A DNA stretch of 5,696 nt from an uncultured Asticcacaulis sp. (GTDB lineage Bacteria; Pseudomonadota; Alphaproteobacteria; Caulobacterales; Caulobacteraceae): the NCBI GenBank assembly GCA_946482045.1, contig CAMLPZ010000274.1:1-5696 (forward strand), given 5' to 3'. This document shows positions 1 through 5,292 of the stretch, one piece after another. The first letter of the stretch is position 1, and each line of letters begins with the position of its first letter. Below the pieces are notes generated by a model, which saw only the letters and a program-made list of their open reading frames with translations, was not told where the DNA came from and searched no databases. A program made the translations under genes and the position numbers.

Positions 1-277
1 TCATTTCGCGGCCGGCCTTGCGCCACCAGGTGCGCACGTCCGGCAGCCACTTCTGTCCGCCATTTTCGCGCTTCTTGACGTCGTACCAGACGAAAAGGGT
101 CTTGACGGCCTTGCCGTTGGCGTCTTCCAGCCAGCCGGCGACGTAGGGCTTATGATACTCGGCGACCTTCTGCTGCGGAATGGTGACGTCGACCGCCAGT
201 TGACCGGCCTGCGCCATAACCGGCGCTACGGTAAGGATCAGGGCGCTGCCGCCCCACATCAGGGATTTTGATGTCAT
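1..277 (-). CDS. DUF2271 domain periplasmic protein, 3' part missing (off left edge)
   Basis: The first 92 codons of a gene that continues past base 1. The N-terminus reads MTSKSLMWGGSALILTVAPV and then MAQAGQL, a Sec-type signal peptide with probable cleavage near residue 23-25 (after AQA), so the product should be periplasmic. The visible mature part contains the stretch YHKPYVAGWLEDANGKAVKT, then LFVWYDVKK, then a KWLPDVRTWWRKAGRE segment, which I recognise as the DUF2271 family (usually about 160-170 aa, so a little over half is present). The molecular function of DUF2271 is not established; the family commonly sits beside PepSY-TM proteins in iron-uptake neighbourhoods. The start lies 12 nt after the PepSY gene's stop; an AGGA at 288-291 (minus strand) overlaps that TAG stop and sits 10 nt from the ATG, implying co-translation. 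An internal ATG at 259 would cut into the signal peptide and is less likely. Confidence 0.85.
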   Translation of the reverse strand, partial: MTSKSLMWGGSALILTVAPVMAQAGQLAVDVTIPQQKVAEYHKPYVAGWLEDANGKAVKTLFVWYDVKKRENGGQKWLPDVRTWWRKAGREM

Positions 278-289
278 GGTTCTGTTGTC

Positions 290-904
290 CTAAATATGCA
301 CGAACAGGAGGAAGATAATGACGGGAAGCGCCAGGCCCGCCGCGACCAGCGGCCAGGTGATGGCGCGGTTCTTGGAATAGACCCAGAGAAGGCCGAGGCC
401 CGTGACCGAAAAGACCACGCAGGCCAGGGCCAGGATGTCGATGAACCAAGACCAGACCACGCCGGTGTGCCGGCCCTTGTGCAGGTCGTTAAGGACGGCA
501 ATAGTCCCGCGCGTCGTGCGCTCGTAGATCAGTTCGCCGGTTTCCGGGATGATGGTCACGGAAGACCCAACGCCGGGTCCGGCCAGGTCAACGAAGATCT
601 CGTCCTCGGATACGTCCGCAGGGCGTTTGGCGATATCCGCCCCCGTCTCGGCCTTCACCGCCGCGACAACCGCACCTGGCAACGGTGACTTGTCCTTGGC
701 GCGGTCAAGGGCCTGTAAGGTCGCGCTATCCAGGACCTTCTCGACGCGGACCGTCTTGGGCTCGGCTTCGAAATCGGCAGCGTGGTTGAGTGTGTAACCG
801 GTCACCGCGAACAGCAGCAAGCCCGCCAGGCAAATGGCCGAACTGATCCAATGCCATTGCCGAAGCTGAATACGCCAGAAGTTGGGAGAAAGCTTGAACG
901 CCAT
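290..904 (-). CDS. PepSY-associated TM helix domain protein
   Basis: A 204-aa inner-membrane protein of the small PepSY-associated TM-helix type. Helix 1 is at about residues 20-39 (HWISSAICLAGLLLFAVTGY), preceded by RQWHW and followed by LNHA, both typical of the family. A soluble periplasmic PepSY-like region spans about 45-138. Then comes DLHKGRHTGVVWSW (H142, H146), helix 2 at about 152-174 and helix 3 at about 184-203. H18, H41, H142 and H146 flank the membrane and could be heme or metal ligands, as proposed for larger PepSY-TM iron reductases; that is inference. The start is supported by AAGGGG at 910-915 (minus strand), 5 nt from the ATG. It is the first gene of a unit with the DUF2271 gene, and a Fur-box-like sequence lies 35 bp upstream, so expression is probably induced by iron limitation. 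A likely role is helping reduce or handle imported ferric iron; the substrate is unknown. Confidence 0.88.
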   Translation of the reverse strand: MAFKLSPNFWRIQLRQWHWISSAICLAGLLLFAVTGYTLNHAADFEAEPKTVRVEKVLDSATLQALDRAKDKSPLPGAVVAAVKAETGADIAKRPADVSEDEIFVDLAGPGVGSSVTIIPETGELIYERTTRGTIAVLNDLHKGRHTGVVWSWFIDILALACVVFSVTGLGLLWVYSKNRAITWPLVAAGLALPVIIFLLFVHI

Positions 905-939
905 GTCCGCCCCTTAGCACCCACTCGCCCCCATAACAA

Positions 940-954
940 TGAGAATTATTATCA
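940..954. promoter_or_regulatory. Fur box (predicted) upstream of PepSY/DUF2271 unit
   Basis: On the minus strand the 15-mer reads TGATAATAATTCTCA. It matches the 7-1-7 Fur consensus TGATAAT-N-ATTATCA at 13 of 14 defined positions. It lies in the only strongly AT-rich patch of the region, 35 bp upstream of the PepSY start codon. A weak -10-like TGTTAT (minus strand, 933-938) sits beside it, so bound Fur-Fe would block the promoter. The site is nearly symmetric and lies in the divergent region, so control of the rightward LytTR gene is also possible. Confidence 0.7.
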
Positions 955-964
955 ACTAGAAAAA

Positions 965-989
965 TTGTCGCCGTCAGTGTGGCAACTGC
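965..989 (+). promoter_or_regulatory. Possible promoter for the LytTR gene
   Basis: TTGTCGC at 965-971 resembles the Caulobacter housekeeping -35 (TTGACGS, 6 of 7). After a 10-nt spacer, GCAACTGC at 982-989 only partly matches the -10 form GCTANAWC. It is the best pairing I found on the plus strand between the Fur box and the gene, but the -10 is poor. Confidence 0.2.
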
Positions 990-1000
990 GCGTCAGCCGC

Positions 1001-1024
1001 ATTCCGCATCCCACAATGCGGATT
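1001..1024. repeat. Inverted repeat upstream of LytTR gene
   Basis: ATTCCGCAT (1001-1009) and ATGCGGATT (1016-1024) are inverted copies with one mismatch around a 6-nt centre. A third CCGCAT unit at 998-1003 gives a direct repeat with the left arm. The element ends 41 bp before the LytTR start codon and could be an operator, including one for autoregulation. It is not obviously the classical LytTR direct-repeat site. Confidence 0.45.
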
Positions 1025-1065
1025 GGTGACTTGCCTGTCCGCCGCCGCTAATCTAGCGTTGGGCC

Positions 1066-1854
1066 ATGCTGACACTCTCTTCCGCACAGGTGTGGCGCCA
1101 TGTCGCCCTGATCACCGCCGCCTGGATAGCCTATCTGGTTTATCAGACAGTCTACTGCGCAGCCTTCCAGCAATTTGTCATCGCGTCCGCCGAGGGATTC
1201 GCCGGAGCGACCCTTTGGGCAATGCGGGAATGCGGCGTGTGGCTGCTGCTGGCCCCAGCCAGCCTGGTGGCCGCGGCCCACTTTGCGCGTAAGACCGGAC
1301 AGGCCGTCGCCTACCCGATTGCCAGCCTGGTGGCGCTCATCCTCGCACTCGGTTTTCGCGTTGGCATCGATCTCTACAACGCAACGCATGACGCCCTCGC
1401 AAGCATCATCGCCCACGCGCCGCGCAACCTGGCCGCCCTGGGCGTAACCGCGCTTGGCTGGGTTCTTATAACCTCACGCGCGAACGCACGCCCCAACACC
1501 GAGCCTGTGCGACCCGTGACACAGCAAGTGCCGGTGCTCAGAACCCTGCTGGTCATGAAGGGGGCCAGCGAAGCTCTGATCGAAGCCGATGCTATCGACT
1601 GCCTCCGGTCGGCAGGAAACTATGTCGAGATCGACAGCGCGGGGCAGACCTACCTGCTGCGCACTACGCTGAACGCAGTCCAGAAGCGCCTGCCTGAACG
1701 CTTCATCCGCATCCACCGCTGCCATATCGTCAGCATTCCGGCCATTGCCCGTATCGACTTTCATGCCTCTGGCAACGGCACCGTCGTCATGAAGGATGGG
1801 CGGGCTTTGGCCTTGAGCAAAAGCTATGCGCGCGCGCTGAAACACAAATCCTGA
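1066..1854 (+). CDS. Membrane-anchored LytTR-family DNA-binding regulator
   Basis: A 262-aa protein joining a hydrophobic N-terminal half to a C-terminal LytTR DNA-binding domain. Four likely TM helices lie at about residues 12-34, 56-74, 80-102 and 119-136. A Pro-rich linker (141-157) follows, then LytTR at about 160-260. Family hallmarks are SAGNYVEI (182-189), TYLLRTTL (195-202), the RFIRIHRCHIVS core (212-223), and DGRALALSKSYA (244-255). There is no receiver domain, so it is not a standard two-component response regulator; the membrane part presumably senses a membrane or redox signal, or a partner protein. The ATG at 1066 has only a weak ribosome site (TTGGG just upstream). A GTG at 1090 is possible but would begin immediately before TM1. 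It lies 102 bp before a cytochrome b561 on the same strand, its likeliest target or partner. The ligand and the DNA sites are not known. Confidence 0.9.
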   Translation: MLTLSSAQVWRHVALITAAWIAYLVYQTVYCAAFQQFVIASAEGFAGATLWAMRECGVWLLLAPASLVAAAHFARKTGQAVAYPIASLVALILALGFRVGIDLYNATHDALASIIAHAPRNLAALGVTALGWVLITSRANARPNTEPVRPVTQQVPVLRTLLVMKGASEALIEADAIDCLRSAGNYVEIDSAGQTYLLRTTLNAVQKRLPERFIRIHRCHIVSIPAIARIDFHASGNGTVVMKDGRALALSKSYARALKHKS

Positions 1855-1860
1855 CCACTC

Positions 1861-1910
1861 GTCCCGGCATTCGGACACTCATCCCAAGCGGTCTGTCCAT
1901 GCGCACGGAC
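1861..1910. repeat. Two GTCC-N8-GGAC dyads upstream of cytochrome b561
   Basis: GTCC-N8-GGAC occurs at 1861-1876 and again at 1895-1910, with centres 34 bp apart, about three helical turns. The second copy is nearly a full palindrome: GTCCATGCGCACGGAC is identical to its reverse complement at 14 of 16 positions. Two equal dyads on roughly the same face of the helix, between a regulator gene and the next gene, look like a tandem operator. No clear -10/-35 pair was found nearby. Confidence 0.45.
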
Positions 1911-1921
1911 CTGCGCTTTAC

Positions 1922-1950
1922 CCCTGCGAGCCGATACATCCATCGCAGGG
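1922..1950 (+). promoter_or_regulatory. Perfect 8-bp stem-loop covering the cytochrome b561 ribosome binding site
   Basis: CCCTGCGA (1922-1929) and TCGCAGGG (1943-1950) are perfect inverted copies around a 13-nt loop. The right arm contains the ribosome binding site AGGG (1947-1950), 6 nt from the ATG at 1957. In the mRNA this hairpin would hide the site and lower translation until it is opened. The same DNA could instead be a protein operator. There is no T-run after it, so it is not an intrinsic terminator. Confidence 0.5.
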
Positions 1951-1956
1951 ATATCC

Positions 1957-2508
1957 ATGGAAACCCAGAACTTAAGCCGAACCACCCGCTACCTTCATTG
2001 GCTGGTGGGGATTGCCATCCTCAGCCTTATCGCTATCGGGCTCTACATGGCCAGAACAGAGGTCTGGGCGCTTTATCCGATACATAAGTCGGTCGGCGTC
2101 ATCGTCTTTATCCTCGCACTCATCCGGATTGGCTGGCGCTGGAAAGAGGGCTGGCCCAAACCTTTCGGTGACTATCCCCGCGCTGAAAAGCTGGCCGCCA
2201 AGGCAACGCACTGGCTGCTGATCATTGCAACGCTAGCCCTGCCCTTAAGCGGCATGCTCTATTCCGGCGCCAGCGGCCATGGCTTCGGTATATTCGGCCT
2301 GGTCCTTGTGCCGGAGAACCATTTGGCGACGGGCGAAGTGATCCCATACAACGAGGCGCTTGGGCTCGCCGGCCAGACGGCCCACACTTGGATCGGCTAT
2401 GCGGTGATCGCCCTGCTCTGCCTGCATGCCGGCGGCGCGCTGAAACATCATTTTGTCGATCGCGACGCGACACTGCGACGGATGCTTGGCTGGCAACCGC
2501 GCGGCTAA
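1957..2508 (+). CDS. Cytochrome b561 (CybB-like di-heme membrane protein)
   Basis: A 183-aa integral membrane b-type cytochrome of the bacterial cytochrome b561 family, the usual family length. Four helices lie at about residues 14-32, 42-61, 84-103 and 140-160. Candidate heme-ligand histidines are H14 (RYLHW), H43 (PIHKSVG), H85 (THWLL), H143 and H157, with the family-typical ALKHHFVDRDATLRRM tail (161-176). E. coli CybB, a relative, moves electrons from superoxide to ubiquinone at the inner membrane; whether this copy does the same is inferred, and other members act as electron carriers for unknown donors. The start is fixed by AGGG 6 nt upstream, inside a hairpin. A LytTR membrane regulator lies upstream; dyads in the gap suggest separate control of this gene. 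The gene ends one base before the first of two operator-like repeats. Confidence 0.92.
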   Translation: METQNLSRTTRYLHWLVGIAILSLIAIGLYMARTEVWALYPIHKSVGVIVFILALIRIGWRWKEGWPKPFGDYPRAEKLAAKATHWLLIIATLALPLSGMLYSGASGHGFGIFGLVLVPENHLATGEVIPYNEALGLAGQTAHTWIGYAVIALLCLHAGGALKHHFVDRDATLRRMLGWQPRG

Positions 2509-2530
2509 ACTTAGCCGAAACGGAAAGTTT
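2509..2530 (+). repeat. Operator-like 22-bp repeat, copy 1
   Basis: Starts with ACTTAGCC immediately after the cytochrome b561 stop and is 18 of 22 identical to copy 2 at 2558-2579. The core CCG-AAA-CGG is symmetric. With copy 2 it brackets a weak promoter-like pair (TTGCCT at 2534-2539 and GATACT at 2555-2560, 15-nt spacer), as expected for repressor sites controlling the downstream GST-ArsR-SRPBCC operon. Confidence 0.55.
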
Positions 2531-2557
2531 TACTTGCCTCGCTATCAGCGACCTGAT

Positions 2558-2579
2558 ACTTAGCCAAAATGGAAACTAT
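2558..2579 (+). repeat. Operator-like 22-bp repeat, copy 2
   Basis: Starts with ACTTAGCC and has the symmetric core CCA-AAA-TGG. Compared with copy 1, the core differs at two positions (G to A and C to T) that are mirror partners, so symmetry is kept. It begins 49 bp after copy 1 and ends just before the GST ribosome site, so a bound repressor would sit over the start of the operon. Confidence 0.55.
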
Positions 2580-2580
2580 T

Positions 2581-2584
2581 AGGG
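2581..2584 (+). promoter_or_regulatory. Ribosome binding site that decides the GST start
   Basis: AGGG (in TTAGGG) lies 5 nt before the ATG at 2590. The earlier in-frame ATG at 2569 has no such site, lies inside operator-like repeat 2, and would add seven residues (METIRAD) ahead of the conserved beta-1 strand. Confidence 0.65.
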
Positions 2585-2589
2585 CCGAT

Positions 2590-3279
2590 ATGTCGCTGAT
2601 CTTGTATTCCCATCCCCTTGCCTCCTACTGCTGGAAGGTCCTGATCGCGCTGTACGAAAAGAGCCTGACGTTCGAGGCCCGCACGGTAAATCTCGGCGAT
2701 CCTCAGGCGCGCGCAGCCTTCGAAGCCCTGTGGCCGACGGCAAAGATTCCGCTTCTGGAAGACAATGGCCGCATCGTGCCGGAAACATCGGTCATGATCG
2801 AATATATCGATCTGACCTATCCCGGCCCGTCCCGCCTACTGCCTGGCATGCCCGTGGACCAGTTAGAGGTTCGCCTGTGGGATCGCGTCTTCGACAACTA
2901 CGTCATGGAACCGATGCAGCGCCACGTCGCACAGTTCCTGCGGCCGGAAAGCACACGGGATGCCCGCGAACTTGAAGGCACTGTTCAGGGACTGATTAAC
3001 GCCTACGCCCTGATCGAAGCCCGAATCGGCGAACGGATATGGTCGGCGGGCGACAGCTTCACCCTGGCCGACTGCGCGGCGGCACCGGCTCTTTTCTACG
3101 CTGCGACGATCCAGCCCTTCGCGCCCGACCAGCCCCGCCTCGCCGCCTATTTTGCCCGGCTGATGGCCCGGCCTTCGGTCGCCCGCGTTATCGACGAGGC
3201 CAGGCCGTTCTTCCAGTACTACCCGCTGAAAGCCGCCCTGCCTGCGCAATACCGGCCGGAGCCCCAGGATGCGGACTGA
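2590..3279 (+). CDS. Glutathione S-transferase family protein
   Basis: A 229-aa cytosolic GST-fold protein, normal family length. The thioredoxin-like N-terminal domain (about 1-78) begins MSLILYSHPLASYCWKVLIA; S12 or Y13 is where the catalytic residue would be expected, and C14 follows directly. KIPLLED (52-58) carries the cis-proline P54, and ETSVMIEYID (65-74) is the glutathione-gamma-glutamyl binding motif with E65 and T66/S67. The all-helical C-terminal domain holds the N-capping box in FTLADC (157-162). It would conjugate glutathione to, or otherwise process, an electrophilic small molecule; the substrate cannot be read from sequence. It is the first gene of an operon: its end overlaps the ArsR gene by 11 nt. 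Two operator-like repeats lie upstream. The start at 2590 was chosen for its AGGG site and its fit to the family N-terminus; 2569 is the alternative. Confidence 0.9.
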   Translation: MSLILYSHPLASYCWKVLIALYEKSLTFEARTVNLGDPQARAAFEALWPTAKIPLLEDNGRIVPETSVMIEYIDLTYPGPSRLLPGMPVDQLEVRLWDRVFDNYVMEPMQRHVAQFLRPESTRDARELEGTVQGLINAYALIEARIGERIWSAGDSFTLADCAAAPALFYAATIQPFAPDQPRLAAYFARLMARPSVARVIDEARPFFQYYPLKAALPAQYRPEPQDAD

Positions 3280-3598
3280 GCCCTCCGACCAGATGGATCG
3301 CCTGTTCGCCGCTTTGGCAGACGGCAACCGGCGCGCGGTCCTCGATCACCTGAGCAGCGGGCCGGCGTCGATGTCAGATCTGGCCGACAAGTTGGGCATC
3401 GCCCTGCCATCAGCGCTCAAGCACCTGGCCATACTGGAAGACGGCGGGCTGATCCGCTCCGAAAAGGTCGGGCGTACCCGGACCTATTCCATGGCGCCGG
3501 ACGCCTTTAGCGGACTAGAAGACTGGGTGGCCGAGCGCAAGGCCCGCTGGCACCGTCAGTTCGACCGTTTGGAAAAGTTCCTCGAAGGAGATGCCTGA
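3269..3598 (+). CDS. ArsR-family winged-helix transcription repressor (non-metal type)
   Basis: A 109-aa small winged-helix regulator. Helix 1 contains MDRLFAALADGNRRAVLDHL (9-28), the family signature. The helix-turn-helix runs about 34-57 with recognition helix ALPSALKHLAILEDGGL (45-61), followed by the beta-wing (62-74, RSEKVGRTRTYSM). There is no cysteine in the protein, so the classical ArsR metal-site ELCVC is absent and thiol metal sensing is unlikely. It belongs to the subgroup encoded directly before SRPBCC/AHSA1 proteins. The start is supported by GGAG at 3258-3261, 7 nt before the ATG. It overlaps the end of the GST gene by 11 nt, and its stop directly abuts the next start. It most likely represses its own operon through the 22-bp repeats at 2509-2579. 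Confidence 0.92.
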   Translation: MRTEPSDQMDRLFAALADGNRRAVLDHLSSGPASMSDLADKLGIALPSALKHLAILEDGGLIRSEKVGRTRTYSMAPDAFSGLEDWVAERKARWHRQFDRLEKFLEGDA

Positions 3599-4057
3599 AT
3601 GCAGCGATCCGCCACCCACACCGATTTCGTCATTGAGCGCCGGTTCAAAGCCTCACCCGCCCGGGTCTTCCACGCCTGGGCCGATCCGGACGCCAAGCGG
3701 CGCTGGTCGGATTGCCACGCCGAAATGGCAACGACCGAATACAGTCTCGACTTCCGGCCGGGCGGCCAGGAGCTTTACCGCGCCACGCTTCCCGACGGCA
3801 CACGCACGACGGTCGACAAGACCTTTCTGGAAATCGTGCCGGATACGCGCATCATCTTCGCCTACGCCATGGCGGCCAATGGCCGTGCACTGTCGGCGTC
3901 GCTGGTTACGGTCGAACTCCACTCCGATGGCGACGGCACGCGGCAAGTCCTGACCGAACAGTTGGCCTATCTCGACGGACACGAGGATCGCGACGAGCGT
4001 CAGCGCGGCACGGCCGAAGGGCTCGACCGGCTCGAACTGGAGTTGTCTAGAGTTTGA
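3599..4057 (+). CDS. SRPBCC (AHSA1-type) ligand-binding fold protein
   Basis: A 152-aa START-like (helix-grip) protein, typical length. The N-terminus has the AHSA1 signature FVIERRFKASPARVFHAW (10-27) and DPDAKRRWS (29-37), followed by the beta-sheet region (RPGGQELYRATLPDGT, FLEIVPDTRIIFAYAM) and a closing helix (RGTAEGLDRLELELS). Such proteins bind small hydrophobic ligands or act as chaperone-like partners; no ligand is known here. It starts on the base right after the ArsR stop (TGA-ATG) with a strong AAGGAG at 3585-3590, 8 nt away, so the two are certainly co-transcribed and probably translationally coupled. ArsR-SRPBCC pairing is a common arrangement, and the SRPBCC protein may handle the signal the repressor responds to (inference). 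Its 3' end overlaps the convergent porin-like gene by 11 nt. Confidence 0.9.
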   Translation: MQRSATHTDFVIERRFKASPARVFHAWADPDAKRRWSDCHAEMATTEYSLDFRPGGQELYRATLPDGTRTTVDKTFLEIVPDTRIIFAYAMAANGRALSASLVTVELHSDGDGTRQVLTEQLAYLDGHEDRDERQRGTAEGLDRLELELSRV

Positions 4058-5291
4058 GCCTTAGCGCCAGTTGAACCTGGGTCTGCGCCTGGCGCGGCGC
4101 CAGAGATTGATAGCTCCGCGACGGACGATGGCTCACCACGTGAAGCGCCTCGACTGCCAGGTCAAGATACGCATTGAGCGGACGCAAATAGGCGGCCGTC
4201 GCAGCGTAGCCCTTTTCGGTATTGTCGTCCCGACTGCGCCATGAGTGGTCCTTGACGGCAAAATAGTCCGCCCGGCCCGTCAGTCTGGCGCCATCGGCCA
4301 GCTCGCACGTTGCCAGCAGATAAGCCGTGTCGAAGGCAACGTCAAAGGTCCAGCCGTCCGACCTGCGCCAGCCCATGATGGATGTGCCCCGCATATATTG
4401 GCCCAGCACTTCGACATTGCCGGCCGGCCGGGTCTGGACACCCAAGTTCCAGAAACGCGTATCCCAGCCCCATTGATCATGGCGCATCGCTTCCGGATCA
4501 GCTTCATTGGCGTAATATTCGAGGTTGACGGCAAAAGGCGCCGGCGGCCGCCAGTCAATACGGGCATATCCGCCGGTATTGCCATCGACCTCGGCTGAGA
4601 TGTCAGTGAACGACGCCTGCCCGCCATCATCGAAAATCTGCGCCCAGCCTTTTTGCCCCTTAGGCAGGATGAGACGGCTGTCGCGGTTCGAGGCAATGTC
4701 GTGCAGGGCCCAGCCTCGCCAGGTTAGGATCGTCCCAGATGTGTCGTTGCCCGTAAAGACCGCGCCTGTCAGGCCCAGAACGTGGCCGCCAAACGTCTTT
4801 TGTACAGCGCCCTCAACGCCGTCGACTAGGACCTCTTCGCCAATCCAGGTATTGGCAGCCGACGGCGTCAGTGTGCGAGACACCGACCAGCCGGCGCCAT
4901 CGTGCTCCATTGATACCGGCGGGAACATCTGGCCGACCCGGACCGAATATTTCAGGTCCGAAACCGGCACGGGTTTCCACTTGATAAAGGCTTCCTCGAT
5001 ACCCCAGGCGGTCAGGGCATCGGGCGTATAATGCGCCACCATATAGCCGGTGACGGTGTCGCCAAGGCGCGGCTTCCAGACGAAGGCGGCTTGCGCGACC
5101 GCCAGGCGGCTCTCGTTACCGTAGCGCAGCTTGCCGAAGCCGCCGTCGAGCCAGCCGCGCTCGCCATCGGCGGTAACGGCACGAACGTCGATCCAGCCGT
5201 CGACGTTTTCACGATCGAACAGTTGCGTTTCGGCGTGCGCACCGAACGCGATCCCCAGTCCCAGCGTTACGGCCAGGCATAGGTATCTCAT
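4047..5291 (-). CDS. Signal-peptide-bearing outer-membrane beta-barrel (porin-like) protein, unknown function
   Basis: A 414-aa protein starting MRYLCLAVTLGLGIAFGAHA, a clear signal peptide with cleavage after AHA at residue 20. The mature part has no TM helices but many short alternating, aromatic-rich strands with turns rich in Gly, Asp and Asn, as in a monomeric outer-membrane barrel. Recognisable pieces include WLDGGFGKLRYGNE, VGQMFPPVSMEHDG, NTWIGEEV and WALHDI, which recall uncharacterised proteins of alphaproteobacteria. The C-terminus (VQLALRLKL) alternates like a last beta strand but ends in Leu, not the usual Phe. I cannot assign a transported substrate. The start at 5291 was chosen because the signal peptide begins there, one base after the EAL gene's stop; a longer frame to 5453 would run through the EAL coding region. 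The ribosome site is weak (AAGG about 12 nt upstream), fitting translational coupling to the EAL gene. Confidence 0.75.
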   Translation of the reverse strand: MRYLCLAVTLGLGIAFGAHAETQLFDRENVDGWIDVRAVTADGERGWLDGGFGKLRYGNESRLAVAQAAFVWKPRLGDTVTGYMVAHYTPDALTAWGIEEAFIKWKPVPVSDLKYSVRVGQMFPPVSMEHDGAGWSVSRTLTPSAANTWIGEEVLVDGVEGAVQKTFGGHVLGLTGAVFTGNDTSGTILTWRGWALHDIASNRDSRLILPKGQKGWAQIFDDGGQASFTDISAEVDGNTGGYARIDWRPPAPFAVNLEYYANEADPEAMRHDQWGWDTRFWNLGVQTRPAGNVEVLGQYMRGTSIMGWRRSDGWTFDVAFDTAYLLATCELADGARLTGRADYFAVKDHSWRSRDDNTEKGYAATAAYLRPLNAYLDLAVEALHVVSHRPSRSYQSLAPRQAQTQVQLALRLKL

Positions 5292-5292
5292 A

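Noticed and set aside
1258..1334. Exact 14-bp direct repeat GCCAGCCTGGTGGC at 1258 and 1321
   Set aside because: Both copies are in frame and encode the same ASLVA within membrane segments of the LytTR protein; best explained by shared codon choice.
2569..2589. GST start at the ATG at 2569
   Set aside because: No ribosome site, lies in repeat copy 2, and adds residues not fitting the GST beta-1 strand; 2590 has AGGG 5 nt upstream.
2863..3327. 154-codon open frame antisense to the GST gene
   Set aside because: Shadow frame in GC-rich DNA; its translation has no recognisable domain, while the GST frame is clearly coding.
3591..3953. ATG at 3591 as the start of a separate gene
   Set aside because: It is in a different frame, sits with no spacing after AAGGAG, and overlaps the clear SRPBCC frame that starts at 3599 with ideal spacing.
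4089..4103. GC-rich hairpin CTGGCG-CGG-CGCCAG as a terminator for the GST operon
   Set aside because: It lies within the porin-like coding sequence and no T-run follows on the plus strand; the symmetry can be explained by coding bias.
4525..5031. 168-codon plus-strand open frame opposite the porin-like gene
   Set aside because: Its Pro/Ser/Arg-rich translation is typical of an antisense shadow and has no family features.
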